From assembly GCF_001412595.2 (NCBI RefSeq), contig NZ_CP012640.2, positions 1 through 64,000 of the forward strand: a stretch of 64,000 nt of DNA. The letters are read 5' to 3'. Shown here piece after piece: positions 38,347 through 47,393 of the stretch. The position numbers were made by a program, and so were the translations under genes. The notes below the pieces were generated by a model. The model did no database searches and had not been told where the DNA came from. It worked only from the letters and a program-made list of their open reading frames with translations. The first letter of the stretch is position 1. Every line of letters begins with the position of its first letter. Source of the DNA: Massilia sp. WG5. GTDB taxonomy: Bacteria > Pseudomonadota > Gammaproteobacteria > Burkholderiales > Burkholderiaceae_D.

Positions 38347-39456
38347 ATGGGCCGCAGGCCAACAAAAAACTTGAACCTGCCGAAGGGGATGCGCGCACGC
38401 GTGCGGGGAGGGCGGACGTATTACCTGCTCGACCTGGGCGGGAAGCCGCGCCGGGAGGTGCCGCTCGCGGTCGACGATTACGTGGCCGCAGTGCAAAAGT
38501 GGGCAGAGCTGACGGTCAGCGCGGTGCCGGCCGCCGCCATCACCTTCCGGCACGCGGCCGAGCGCTATATGCGCGAAGTGCTGCCGACGAAGGCGCCCGG
38601 AACACAGCGGAATAACCTGAATGAACTGGAGGTGCTCTACCAGTTCTTCGATAAGCCGCCGATCCCGCTGGACAAAGTCGACCCGGTACACGTCCGGCAA
38701 TACTTAGACTGGCGTGTGCAGATGACGGTCGCGAAGGCGGTTGAAGCAAACAGGCAGCGCGCGCTGGAGAAAAAGCCGTTACGACCCGTACCGCCAGATC
38801 TCGGGCACGTGAGTGCGAATCGCGAGAAGGCGCTGCTGTCGCACATCTGGAATTTCGCCCGCAGCAAAGGGCTGACCAGCAAAGCCAATCCGTGCGCGGG
38901 CATCCGAGGATTCAAGGAAGAGGGGCGGGACGTCTACGTTGAGGACGATGTCTACCGCCTGGTACACGACCTGGCAGAACCAGCACTGAAGGACGCGATG
39001 GACCTGGCTTACCTGATCGGCCAGCGACCGGCGGACGTGCTCAAGCTCACTCGCGCCGACATCAAGGAAGGAGCGCTCTGGCTTCGGCAGAACAAGACCG
39101 GGCAAAAGCTCCGGATCGCCATCGAGGGAGAGCTCGCGGCGCTGCTCGAGCGCATGGCCCAGCGCAAGGTAATGGGACTCGGCCTGGTCAACATGCCAGA
39201 CGGGACGCCAATGACGAAGTTCATGATGCGCGGCGCCATGGATCGTGCGCGCGCCGCAGCAGCGGCCGCTCGGCCCGACTTGGCGGCGCGCATAAAGGAG
39301 TTCCAGTTCCGGGATCTGCGTGCGAAGGCCGCGACCGACAAAGACGAATCCGCAGGCATGACGGCCGCGCAGGAACAGCTCGGACACACAACGTCGACCA
39401 TGACGCGCCAGTACGTTCGGCACCGGAAAGGCAAGCTGGTCAAGCCAACGAAATAG
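38347..39456 (+). CDS. int: tyrosine-recombinase integrase
   Basis: A 369-aa integrase. The core-binding region is about 65-175. The catalytic domain has Arg227 (GQRPAD), Lys250, Arg325 within FRDLRAKA (the usual His of HxLR is Arg322), His347 (LGHTTS) and nucleophile Tyr356 (RQYVRH). It ends in a basic tail. It is the last prophage gene. Arm-like GCGTTTTGCGGAAA follows its stop codon directly. It catalyses integration beside tRNA-Leu. Confidence 0.92.
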   Translation: MGRRPTKNLNLPKGMRARVRGGRTYYLLDLGGKPRREVPLAVDDYVAAVQKWAELTVSAVPAAAITFRHAAERYMREVLPTKAPGTQRNNLNELEVLYQFFDKPPIPLDKVDPVHVRQYLDWRVQMTVAKAVEANRQRALEKKPLRPVPPDLGHVSANREKALLSHIWNFARSKGLTSKANPCAGIRGFKEEGRDVYVEDDVYRLVHDLAEPALKDAMDLAYLIGQRPADVLKLTRADIKEGALWLRQNKTGQKLRIAIEGELAALLERMAQRKVMGLGLVNMPDGTPMTKFMMRGAMDRARAAAAAARPDLAARIKEFQFRDLRAKAATDKDESAGMTAAQEQLGHTTSTMTRQYVRHRKGKLVKPTK

Positions 39457-39490
39457 CGTTTTGCGGAAAGCCTACGCGATTGCGGAAAAA
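39456..39490. other. right prophage end, integrase arm-like repeats
   Basis: GCGTTTTGCGGAAA (39456-39469) repeats the motif at 103-116, and a second, shorter TTGCGGAAAA lies at 39480-39489. This marks the attR side between the integrase stop and the tRNA promoter. The precise crossover core cannot be defined without the empty site. Confidence 0.45.
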
Positions 39491-39509
39491 GGGGCATGGC
39501 TGAGCCGTG

Positions 39510-39537
39510 TTGCCGAAACCCGCTCCAGTGCTATAAT
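39510..39537 (+). promoter_or_regulatory. promoter of tRNA-Leu
   Basis: TTGCCG (39510-39515), 16-bp spacer, TATAAT (39532-39537), ending 12 bases before the tRNA. It is intact, so prophage insertion did not break tRNA expression. Confidence 0.75.
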
Positions 39538-39549
39538 CCCGCCCGGTAC

Positions 39550-39634
39550 GCGGCCATGGCGAAATTGGTAGCCGCAGCAGACTTAAAATCTGCCGCCGAA
39601 AGGCGTGCCGGTTCGATTCCGGCTGGCCGTACCA
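39550..39634 (+). tRNA. tRNA-Leu (anticodon UAA)
   Basis: An 85-nt class II tRNA. The acceptor GCGGCCA pairs with TGGCCGT (one G-U), discriminator A, encoded CCA at 39632-39634. The anticodon loop is CTTAAAA with UAA, followed by a long variable arm and T-arm GTTCGATTC. It reads UUA. The prophage lies on its 5' side. Confidence 0.95.
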
Positions 39635-39711
39635 CTTTAGTTGAATCCTTGCATGGTGTAGCATGCGCACAGCAAACGCGACATGCGCAACACGAAGTGC
39701 AAGGACACGAA

Positions 39712-40497
39712 TTGAACATCACGATTAACGACGAACTCCGTACGTACGTCGACCCCCTCACGCCCGCCGAACACGAAGCCCTGGAACGCAGCCTGCTCAC
39801 CGAAGGGTGCCGCGAGGCGCTGATCCTGTGGCGCGACGTCCTGATCGACGGCCATAACCGCTACGCCATCTGCTCGCAGCATGGCATCCCTTTCCGCACG
39901 GTCCAGAACGACAGCTTCGATTCGATCGAAGACGTCAAGCTGTGGATGATCGACAACCAGCTGGCGCGCCGCAGCGTCACCGACTTCCAGCGTGGCCTGA
40001 TGGCCCTGCGCAAGAAGGAAATCCTGGCCGCACGCGTGGTCCAGAAAAGCGACGACGAGCTGCAGACCGAAGCCGACCAGGCCGTCCCGTTCTCGCCGCC
40101 GTGGAATACGCGCCAGGAAGTGGCGCGCGCGGCGCGCGTGTCGGCCAATACCATCAGCCAGATCGAACGCATCCAGAAGGCCGCCGCGCCGGAACTGGTG
40201 GATGCGGTGCGCAGCGGCGCCATCTCGATCAGCTCCGCTGCCAACGTCGCCTCGCTGCCGCGCGAAGCCCAGGTGGCGGCCGTCGCCGGCGGCAAGAAGG
40301 AGCTGCAGCAGGCCGCGCGCCAGGTGCGCGAGCAGAAGAGCGCCGCCAAGCCCAAAAAGGACGTCGACACCGGCACGCCCGAGGAGCAGGTCAAGGCCCT
40401 CAAGGCCCAGGTCGCCGAGCTGAAGGACCGCGTCGCCACCCTCATCAACGAGAACGAGGTCCTGAAGCAGAAGCTGGTGCTGCTCGGCGAAGCCTGA
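39712..40497 (+). CDS. ParB-like nucleoid/partition-related protein
   Basis: A 261-aa protein. The N-terminal ParB/sulfiredoxin-like domain includes EALILWRDVLIDGHNRYAIC. A helix-turn-helix follows around RQEVARAARVSANTISQIER, then a basic linker and a C-terminal coiled coil (EEQVKALKAQVAELKDRVAT). TTG at 39712 is chosen as the start because AAGGA lies six bases upstream and no in-frame ATG fits. It is a host gene directly behind tRNA-Leu. The class is often annotated as plasmid replication/partition related. Confidence 0.75.
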   Translation: MNITINDELRTYVDPLTPAEHEALERSLLTEGCREALILWRDVLIDGHNRYAICSQHGIPFRTVQNDSFDSIEDVKLWMIDNQLARRSVTDFQRGLMALRKKEILAARVVQKSDDELQTEADQAVPFSPPWNTRQEVARAARVSANTISQIERIQKAAAPELVDAVRSGAISISSAANVASLPREAQVAAVAGGKKELQQAARQVREQKSAAKPKKDVDTGTPEEQVKALKAQVAELKDRVATLINENEVLKQKLVLLGEA

Positions 40498-40505
40498 GTC
40501 CGAGC

Positions 40506-40529
40506 AACGATAACGATAACGATAACGAT
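40506..40529. repeat. hexamer tandem repeat in a 5' leader
   Basis: Four perfect copies of AACGAT in the leader of the penicillin acylase gene, 22 bases before its ATG. Copy-number change would alter leader length in steps of six. Confidence 0.85.
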
Positions 40530-40550
40530 AATCACCCTGGAGACACCACG

Positions 40551-42824
40551 ATGCAGACTTCCCGCCTGATCGCCTCGACCCTCCTCGGCTGCGCCCTGGG
40601 CGCCTTCGCCGTGCTGCCCGTGCAGGCGGCGCAGGAGGCCGCCCGGCCCGCCGTGGCCGGCGCCGCGGCGGCCGCCTTCACGCCCGCCGAACTGGCGCGC
40701 CTGAAGCAGGCCGCCCAGCGCGTGACCATCCTGCGCGACAAGTGGGGCATCCCGCACGCCTTCGGCAAGACGGACGCCGATGCGGTGTTCGGCATGGTGT
40801 TCGCCCAGGCCGAGGACGACTTCAACCGGGTCGAACTCAACTACATCAATGCGATGGGGCGCCTGGCCGAGGTCGAGGGCGAGCGGGAGATCTGGCGCGA
40901 CCTGCGCATGAAGCTCTACATCGATCCGGCCGACATGCAGGCCAGGTACGCGGCCAGCCCGGCCTGGCTGAAGAAGCTGATGAACGGCTGGGCCGATGGC
41001 CTGAACTGGTACCTGGCCAGCCACCCGCAGGTCAAGCCGAAGCTGCTGACCCGCTTCGAGCCCTGGATGGCGCTGGCCTTCAGCGAAGGCAGCATCGGCG
41101 GCGACATCGAATCGATCAACCTGAAGCAGCTGGAAGCCTTCTACGGCAAGCGTCCGGCGTCCGCGCCCGCCGCGCCCGCCGCGCCCACCGCGCTGGCCAT
41201 GGCGGACCCGGGCAAGGGCTTCGATCCGGAGCCGCAGGGTTCGAACGGCTTCGCGATCGCGCCGCAGCGCAGCGCCGGCAAGCACGCGCTCCTGATGATC
41301 AATCCGCACACCTCGTTCTACTTCCGGCCGGAAGTCCACATGGTGAGCGAAGAAGGCCTGAACGCCTACGGCGCCGTGACCTGGGGCCAGTTCTTCATCT
41401 ACCAGGGCTTCAACGAGCGCCTGGGCTGGATGCATACCTCGGGCGGCGGCGACGTCATCGACGAGTACCTGGAAACCGTGGTCGAGCGCGACGGCAAGTT
41501 CTTCTACAAGTACGGCGGCGAGGAACGCCCGCTGCGCAGCAAGACCATCGTGCTGCCTTACCGCACCGCGGACGGCATGCGCAGCCGCAGCGTCACTGCA
41601 TGGTTCACGCACCACGGCCCGGTGATACGGGAAGAGGGCGGCAAGTGGGTGGCCGTGAAGATGATGGACGATCCGATGCACGCGCTCGAGCAGTCCTACG
41701 GCCGCACCAAGGCCCGCAGCTACGCCGACTTCCTGAAGGTAATGGAACTGCGCACCAACTCCTCGAACAATACCGTGTACGCGGATGCGGACGGCAATAT
41801 CGCCTACTTCCACGGCAATTTCATTCCGCGCCGCGACCCGCGCTTCGACTGGACCCGTCCGGTCGACGGCAGCGATCCGACCACCGAGTGGAAGGGCCTG
41901 CACGAGGTCAAGGAGACCGTTACCGTCTTCAATCCGAAGAGCGGCTATATCTCGAACACCAACAACTGGCCCTGCACCGGCTTCGGTGAAAGCAGCCCGG
42001 ACTGCAAGTCCTATCCGGCGTACATGTGGTCGCTGCCGCAGAACGCGCGCGGCATCCACGCCGAACGGGTGCTGCACGACGCGCGCGACCTGACCCTGGA
42101 CGGCCTGATCGGCAAGGCCTACGACTCCTACCTGACGGCCTTCGAGCCGCTGGTCCCGGCCCTGCTGAAGGACTGGGACGCGCTGCCGCAAGGTGACGCC
42201 CTGAAGGCGCGCCTGGCCGACCAGGTGGCGCTGCTGCGCGGCTGGGACCTGCGCTGGTCGGTGGACTCGGCGCCGACTTCGCTGGCGGTCTACTGGGGCC
42301 AGGACATGGTGGCGCAGGCGGCCGCGCGCGCGCGCGCCGAACGCGTGCCGGTGGTCGACTTCATCCAGACCAGGCTCACGTCCGGGGAACGGCTGGCGTC
42401 GCTGGCGCGCGCCGCCGACCGGCTGCAGGCCGACTTCGGCAGCTGGAAGACGCCATGGGGCGAGATCAACCGCTTCCAGCGCCTCAGCGGCGAGGTCGAC
42501 CAGCACTACGACGACAGCAAGCCCAGCATCCCGGTCGGCTTTACCTCGGCCAACTGGGGTTCGCTGGCGTCCTTCGGCATGACGGCGAAGCAGACCACGA
42601 AGCGCATCTACGGCGACCGCGGCAACAGCTTCGTGGCGGCCGTCGAGTTCGGCCCGCGTGTGCGCGCGAAGAGCATCCTGGCCGGCGGCGAGAGCAGCGA
42701 CCCGAAGTCGCCGCACTTCAGCGACCAGGCGGAAATGTACAGCCGCGGGCAGTTCAAGGACGTGCTGTTCTACAAGGCCGACATCGAGAAGCAGCTGGAG
42801 CGCAAGTACCATCCGGGGCAGTAA
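40551..42824 (+). CDS. penicillin acylase family N-terminal nucleophile hydrolase
   Basis: A 757-aa secreted protein. The signal peptide is 1-27 (cleavage after VQA). The alpha-chain region starts around LRDKWGIPHAFGKTDADAVF. The autocatalytic nucleophile is Ser231 in EPQGSNGFA, the start of the beta chain. NNWPC and SANWGS motifs follow. The family hydrolyses amides such as acyl-homoserine lactones, aculeacin or beta-lactam side chains. The substrate is not predictable. GGAG is eight bases upstream of the ATG. Confidence 0.9.
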   Translation: MQTSRLIASTLLGCALGAFAVLPVQAAQEAARPAVAGAAAAAFTPAELARLKQAAQRVTILRDKWGIPHAFGKTDADAVFGMVFAQAEDDFNRVELNYINAMGRLAEVEGEREIWRDLRMKLYIDPADMQARYAASPAWLKKLMNGWADGLNWYLASHPQVKPKLLTRFEPWMALAFSEGSIGGDIESINLKQLEAFYGKRPASAPAAPAAPTALAMADPGKGFDPEPQGSNGFAIAPQRSAGKHALLMINPHTSFYFRPEVHMVSEEGLNAYGAVTWGQFFIYQGFNERLGWMHTSGGGDVIDEYLETVVERDGKFFYKYGGEERPLRSKTIVLPYRTADGMRSRSVTAWFTHHGPVIREEGGKWVAVKMMDDPMHALEQSYGRTKARSYADFLKVMELRTNSSNNTVYADADGNIAYFHGNFIPRRDPRFDWTRPVDGSDPTTEWKGLHEVKETVTVFNPKSGYISNTNNWPCTGFGESSPDCKSYPAYMWSLPQNARGIHAERVLHDARDLTLDGLIGKAYDSYLTAFEPLVPALLKDWDALPQGDALKARLADQVALLRGWDLRWSVDSAPTSLAVYWGQDMVAQAAARARAERVPVVDFIQTRLTSGERLASLARAADRLQADFGSWKTPWGEINRFQRLSGEVDQHYDDSKPSIPVGFTSANWGSLASFGMTAKQTTKRIYGDRGNSFVAAVEFGPRVRAKSILAGGESSDPKSPHFSDQAEMYSRGQFKDVLFYKADIEKQLERKYHPGQ

Positions 42825-42836
42825 GCCGTGCGCAAA

Positions 42837-42866
42837 CTTTTATGCACCGCAAAGTATGCATAAAAG
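42837..42866. repeat. perfect 10-bp inverted repeat after the acylase gene
   Basis: CTTTTATGCA (42837-42846) and TGCATAAAAG (42857-42866) with a 10-nt spacer. There is no T-tract, so it is either a weak terminator or an operator-like palindrome ahead of the PEP-CTERM gene. Confidence 0.7.
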
Positions 42867-42957
42867 CCCTGTTGGCACGATTGCAAGCTCTTGTATTCCT
42901 GATATCTACTGGTGCCAGCCCAAGGCTGTCCGATCGATGTTCAACAGGAGTGCAATC

Positions 42958-43575
42958 GTGCGTACCACACTGTCCTTATTCAAATGCTGCTCCGCCGCGG
43001 CCCTGCTTTGCGCCGCCGCGGCTGCCCAGGCCGATATCACGGTCTACACCAGCCAGGCCGCTTTCCTGGCCGCGGTGCAGGCGCCGGGCGTCGACACCTA
43101 CGACGACCTGACGATCATGAACTATGGCGAAAGCCTGGACCGGACCGCCGGCGCCTATGCTTATAACGTCTACTCGGCCACCGGCCTGTATGGCGCGGGC
43201 GGGCCCACGGATCACTGGCTGTCGAACAACACGGCCGTCAACCCGATCGTGTTCTCGCATTTCGGCGGCGGCGTGAGCGCCTTCGGCGGCAATTTCTTCG
43301 CCTCCGACGTGGCCGGCCAGTTCACCACCGGCAACCTGATCCTGACCGCGATCGACGGTTCGGTGGTGACTTACTCCCTGCAGAATCCCCTGACCACGGA
43401 CTTCCTCGGCTTCGTCTCGGACACGCCGCTGGCCGCGGTGACGCTCGGCACCTTCGGCGAGATCGCCTGGCCGACCGCCAACAACGTCGTGCTGGCCGTG
43501 CCGGAGCCTAGCGCCTACGGCATGCTGCTGGCCGGCCTCGGTTTCGTTGGCCTGATGAGCCGCCGTCGCAGCTGA
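42958..43575 (+). CDS. PEP-CTERM sorted extracellular protein
   Basis: A 205-aa protein. GTG 42958 is chosen as the start because CAGGAG lies seven bases upstream. The signal peptide ends near AAAAAQA. The body is beta-rich. The C-terminus VPEPSAYGMLLAGLGFVGLM followed by SRRRS is a textbook PEP-CTERM signal processed by exosortase, linked to exopolysaccharide surfaces. The function of the body is unknown. No exosortase lies in the window. Confidence 0.88.
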   Translation: MRTTLSLFKCCSAAALLCAAAAAQADITVYTSQAAFLAAVQAPGVDTYDDLTIMNYGESLDRTAGAYAYNVYSATGLYGAGGPTDHWLSNNTAVNPIVFSHFGGGVSAFGGNFFASDVAGQFTTGNLILTAIDGSVVTYSLQNPLTTDFLGFVSDTPLAAVTLGTFGEIAWPTANNVVLAVPEPSAYGMLLAGLGFVGLMSRRRS

Positions 43576-43602
43576 GCCTGTTGTAGCCGGTGCAGTGCAG
43601 CA

Positions 43603-43637
43603 CCGCCCGGATCGGAATCTTCGGTCCGGGCGGTTTT
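43603..43637 (+). terminator. terminator after the PEP-CTERM gene
   Basis: CCGCCCGGA/TCCGGGCGG (9-bp stem, 13-nt loop) followed by TTTT. Confidence 0.85.
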
Positions 43638-43653
43638 CCATTGCCGGTCCGCT

Positions 43654-43662
43654 TGCTATAAT
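43654..43662 (+). promoter_or_regulatory. extended -10 promoter of tdk
   Basis: TGC-TATAAT (43654-43662), a perfect -10 with extended TGn, about 38 bases before the GTG start. No good -35 at 17 bp. Confidence 0.5.
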
Positions 43663-43700
43663 TTTGCACCTTAACAAGTGGGACACAGGCAGGGCGCGCA

Positions 43701-44252
43701 GTGGCAAAACTCTATTTCAGATATTCGGCGATGAATGCCGGCAAATCCACCGCCTTGCTGCAGGTGGCCCACAACTACGAAGAGCAGGGCCAGAAGGTCA
43801 AGCTGTACACCGCGGCCATCGACGACCGCTACGGCGTCGGGCTGATCACCTCGCGTCTGGGGCCGCAGCGCGAAGTCGACGTGTTCGACAAGCAGACCGA
43901 CTTCCTGGCCAGCGCGCCGGAGGTGGCCTGCGTGCTGGTCGACGAAGCCCAGTTCCTCACCAAGGAGCAGGTGGTGCAGCTGCACCGCCTGGCCCAGGTG
44001 CGCGGCGTGCCGGTGATCTGCTACGGCCTGCGCAGCGACTTCCGCGGCGATCCCTTCCCCGGCTCGGCTTACCTGCTGGCGCTGGCCGACGATATCGAGG
44101 AAATCAAGAACATCTGCACCTGCGGCAAGAAGGCGACCATGAACGTCCGCGTCGACGCCGAAGGCCGGCGCGTGCGCGAAGGCGAGCAGGTCAGCATCGG
44201 CGGCAACGAGAGCTACCGCCAGGCCTGCGGGCGCTGCTTCTACAAGGGCTGA
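43701..44252 (+). CDS. tdk: thymidine kinase
   Basis: A 183-aa type II thymidine kinase, phosphorylating thymidine to dTMP in salvage. Walker A is NAGKST (residues 12-17), the Walker B-like segment is CVLVDEAQFL, and ICYGLRSDF follows. Zinc cysteines CTCGKK and CGRC are present. The start is GTG (VAKLYFRYSA). The length is normal for the bacterial enzyme. Confidence 0.95.
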   Translation: MAKLYFRYSAMNAGKSTALLQVAHNYEEQGQKVKLYTAAIDDRYGVGLITSRLGPQREVDVFDKQTDFLASAPEVACVLVDEAQFLTKEQVVQLHRLAQVRGVPVICYGLRSDFRGDPFPGSAYLLALADDIEEIKNICTCGKKATMNVRVDAEGRRVREGEQVSIGGNESYRQACGRCFYKG

Positions 44253-44266
44253 GAGGGCGCACCGGG

Positions 44267-44773
44267 ATGGTCGACATCCTGTTGTACCTGGCGCCGTCGC
44301 TGGCGCTGGCCTTCCTGATCTGGCTGGTGACCTCGCTGCACCCGCTGTTCTTCGTGTTCAGCGCGGCCGGCACCCTGTGCCACGAGCTGGCGCATTTTTC
44401 CGTCGGCCTGCTGCTGGGCGCGGAGCCGACCGGCTTCTCGATCGTCCCGCGCCGCACCGGGCGCACCTGGGAGCTCGGCTCCGTCACCTTCGCCAACCTG
44501 CGCTGGTATAACGCGGCCCCGGCTGCGCTGGCGCCGCTGCTGGTGCTGCTGGTCCCGCTCGCGGTGGCCTGGTGGCGCACCCGCGGCGCCTGGGGCTTCG
44601 GTCCGGCCGACCTGGCCATGACCCTGCTGCTGGCCCCGCAATTCCTGTCCTTCTGGCCCTCGCCGGTGGACTGGCGGCTGGCCGCGCGCAGCTGGCCGTG
44701 GCTGGTCATCCTGGCGGCGGCGGGCGCCATGTTCCTGTTCCGACCGAGTCTGTTTCAATTTGTAAAAGCGTGA
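44267..44773 (+). CDS. membrane protein with HExxH motif (M50-like)
   Basis: A 168-aa protein with four to five hydrophobic segments and CHELAH at 38-43 inside a membrane helix, as in site-2-protease-like metallopeptidases. A further conserved-looking ELGSVTFANLRWYNAAPAAL follows. No second LDG motif typical of S2P is obvious, so catalytic activity is uncertain. It lies 14 bases after tdk and is probably co-transcribed. Confidence 0.65.
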   Translation: MVDILLYLAPSLALAFLIWLVTSLHPLFFVFSAAGTLCHELAHFSVGLLLGAEPTGFSIVPRRTGRTWELGSVTFANLRWYNAAPAALAPLLVLLVPLAVAWWRTRGAWGFGPADLAMTLLLAPQFLSFWPSPVDWRLAARSWPWLVILAAAGAMFLFRPSLFQFVKA

Positions 44774-44927
44774 CCGCTGCGGGGCGGCTTCGACTTAAGC
44801 TCGGCTGAAGAAGCACACAGGCCGACTCTACGTCGTGCCGCTATCCTGTAGAATTGGTCGCATTCGCGGCCAAGTCCCATTTGGCCATAGCAGCCGCCTT
44901 AGCACATTCCGCCCGGAGAAACGAACA

Positions 44928-47201
44928 ATGAAGAAGCAGATGTTGATGGTTGCGCTGGCGTTCGCCATGTCGGCCCACGTCGTGACGGCGCAGCCGGAAA
45001 AGGTCCAGACCAATGCGGCCCAGGCCAGTGTGCCCCAGCTGAAGCCGACCCCCGCCCAGACCCAGGCTGCGCTCTGGGCCTCGCGCGTGCTCGCCCGCTA
45101 CCACTACAAGGCGATGCCGCTGGACGACGTGATGTCGGCCAAGATTTACGACAACTACTTCAAGACCCTGGACAGCGAAAAGCTGTACTTCACCCAGGCC
45201 GACCTCGACCAGTTCGCGCCGGCCCGCACCAAATTCGACGATGCGATCAACAACGAGGACCTGACCCTCCCGTTCCAGATCTATAACGTCTACCAGCAGC
45301 GCTTCAACGACCGCATGACCTATGCGCGCGAGCTGGTCCAGAAGGGCAATTTCGATTTCAGCGCCAACGAAACGCTGCAGATCGACCGCGAGAAGGCGCC
45401 CTGGGCCAAGAACGAAGACGAAGCCCGCGACCTGTGGCGCAAGCGCGTGAAGAACGACTGGCTGCGCCTGAAACTGGCGGGCAAGGACGACAAGGGCATC
45501 CGCGAGACCCTCGACAAGCGCTACGAGGGCTACCAGAGCCGCCTCAAGAAGCTGAACAACGAGGACGTGTTCCAGATGTTCATGAACGCCTACGCGACCG
45601 CGATCGAGCCGCATACCAATTACCTGGGTCCGCGCTCGGCCGAGAACTTCGACATCATGATGCGCCTGTCGCTGGACGGCATCGGCGCGGTGCTGCAGTC
45701 GCGCGACGACTATACCGTGATCCGCGAGGTCGTCCCCGGCGGCCCGGCCGACAAGTCCGGCAAGCTGAAGGTCGGCGACCGCATCGTCGGCGTGGCCCAG
45801 GGCAATGGCCCGTTCACCGACGTGATGGGCTGGCGCATCGACGACGTGGTGCAGCTGGTGCGCGGCGAGCGCAATTCCACCGTGCGCCTGGACGTGCTGC
45901 CGGCCGACGCCGGCCAGGACGGGAAGCACGTCACGATCCCGCTGGTGCGCCAGAAGATCAGCATGGAAGAACAGTCGGCCAAGAAGCAGATCATCGAAGT
46001 GAAAGATAACGGCGTCAAGCGCCGCATCGGCGTGATCTCGCTGCCGACCTTCTACCAGGACTTCGAGGCGCGCCGCAAGGGCGACAAGGACTTCAAGAGC
46101 GCCACGCGCGACGTGCAGCGCATCCTTGGCGAGCTGAAGAAGGACAAGGTCGACAACGTGCTGATCGACCTGCGCAACAATGGCGGCGGCTCGTTGATCG
46201 AGGCGGTCGAACTGACCGGCCTGTTCATCGACAAGGGGCCGGTGGTCCAGCAGCGCACCGCCGAGGGCCGCGTCGAGGTCGAAAGCGACACCAACGCCGG
46301 CCTGGCCTGGGACGGCCCGATGGGCGTGCTGATCAACCGCGGCTCGGCCTCGGCTTCCGAGATCTTCGCCGCCGCGATCCAGGACTATGGCCGCGGCATC
46401 GTGATCGGCGAGCCGAGCTTCGGCAAGGGCACGGTCCAGACCCTGATCAACCTCGACCGCTTCTCGCAGAACGACAAGATGAAGTATGGCGAGCTGAAGA
46501 TGACGATCGCCCAGTTCTTCCGCATCAATGGCGGCACCACCCAGCTGCGCGGCGTGACGCCGGACATCAAGCTGCCGGTGACCTCCGACGCCGAGAATTT
46601 CGGCGAGTCGTCCTATGACAACGCGCTGCCCTGGGTGCAGATCAAGCCGGCGACCTACCTGCCGTCGGGCGACCTGAAGGAACTGCTCAGCCCGCTGCAA
46701 AAGCGTCACGACGCCCGCGTCGCCAAGGACAAGGAGTTCCGCGACATCGAGCAGGACATCGCGGAAGCCCTGAAGCTGCGCAAGGACAACGTGATCTCCC
46801 TGAACGAAACGGTGCGCCGCAAGGAGCGCGAGACCCAGGAAGCCAAGGCCCGCCTGCGCGAATCACGCCTGGCCGGCGCCGATGCCCAGGGCAAGGCCGA
46901 CGAGCCGGTGGCCGGCCCCGGCAGCAAGGAGCAGCGCGACAAGGCGCCGAATCCGACCGCGCCGAAGAAGACCAACGTCGCGCTGAAGGGCGCGCCGCGC
47001 GCCGACGACGGTTTGCAGGGTGACGAGCGCAGCCTGGCGGCGGAGATCGCGGCCGAGAAGGCGGCCAAGAACGCCAAGGACGTGTACCTGCAGGAAGCTG
47101 CGCACATCCTGGCCGACGAAGCCGGCATGCTGAAGTCCGATACGCGGATGGCTTCGCGCACCATGCCATACATGTCTATGTTGAAACAAAATGGCAATTA
47201 A
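44928..47201 (+). CDS. prc: tail-specific protease Prc (S41)
   Basis: A 757-aa periplasmic protease. The signal peptide is 1-21 and a PDZ domain lies around IREVVPGGPADKSGKLKVGD. The S41 catalytic core has GSASASE (Ser475/477 region) and Lys500 (SFGKGTVQ). The C-terminal DUF3340-like helical region ends in a Lys/Ala-rich extension. It degrades proteins with nonpolar C-termini and trims murein hydrolases in E. coli. GGAGAA precedes the ATG. Confidence 0.93.
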   Translation: MKKQMLMVALAFAMSAHVVTAQPEKVQTNAAQASVPQLKPTPAQTQAALWASRVLARYHYKAMPLDDVMSAKIYDNYFKTLDSEKLYFTQADLDQFAPARTKFDDAINNEDLTLPFQIYNVYQQRFNDRMTYARELVQKGNFDFSANETLQIDREKAPWAKNEDEARDLWRKRVKNDWLRLKLAGKDDKGIRETLDKRYEGYQSRLKKLNNEDVFQMFMNAYATAIEPHTNYLGPRSAENFDIMMRLSLDGIGAVLQSRDDYTVIREVVPGGPADKSGKLKVGDRIVGVAQGNGPFTDVMGWRIDDVVQLVRGERNSTVRLDVLPADAGQDGKHVTIPLVRQKISMEEQSAKKQIIEVKDNGVKRRIGVISLPTFYQDFEARRKGDKDFKSATRDVQRILGELKKDKVDNVLIDLRNNGGGSLIEAVELTGLFIDKGPVVQQRTAEGRVEVESDTNAGLAWDGPMGVLINRGSASASEIFAAAIQDYGRGIVIGEPSFGKGTVQTLINLDRFSQNDKMKYGELKMTIAQFFRINGGTTQLRGVTPDIKLPVTSDAENFGESSYDNALPWVQIKPATYLPSGDLKELLSPLQKRHDARVAKDKEFRDIEQDIAEALKLRKDNVISLNETVRRKERETQEAKARLRESRLAGADAQGKADEPVAGPGSKEQRDKAPNPTAPKKTNVALKGAPRADDGLQGDERSLAAEIAAEKAAKNAKDVYLQEAAHILADEAGMLKSDTRMASRTMPYMSMLKQNGN

Positions 47202-47258
47202 TTAGTAGTTTTAAGACAACATCATATCTGCGTGCCGGGATGTTCCGGCAGCATCCTG

Positions 47259-47294
47259 AACGAGGCTTCTCCCTGGGGAAAGCCTCGTTTTCAT
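47259..47294 (+). terminator. terminator after prc
   Basis: AACGAGGCTT pairs with AAGCCTCGTT, followed by TTC. Long, stable stem. Confidence 0.85.
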
Positions 47295-47393
47295 TGATGC
47301 CTTCCAATTGAACATTGGCTTTTTTACGGCTGTGATACATTAACTCAGCAATTGTAGAAAAATTAATCTTCATCACTGAGCAAGGAGCGCAAT

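Noticed and set aside
39550..39634. tRNA-Leu as split attachment site with duplicated 3' end
   Set aside because: The tRNA and its promoter are intact and no matching 3' tRNA fragment is present at the left prophage end in the window.
39861..42812. 983-codon minus-strand frame opposite ParB-like and acylase genes
   Set aside because: Shadow of two recognisable plus-strand genes; crosses their boundary and has no motifs.
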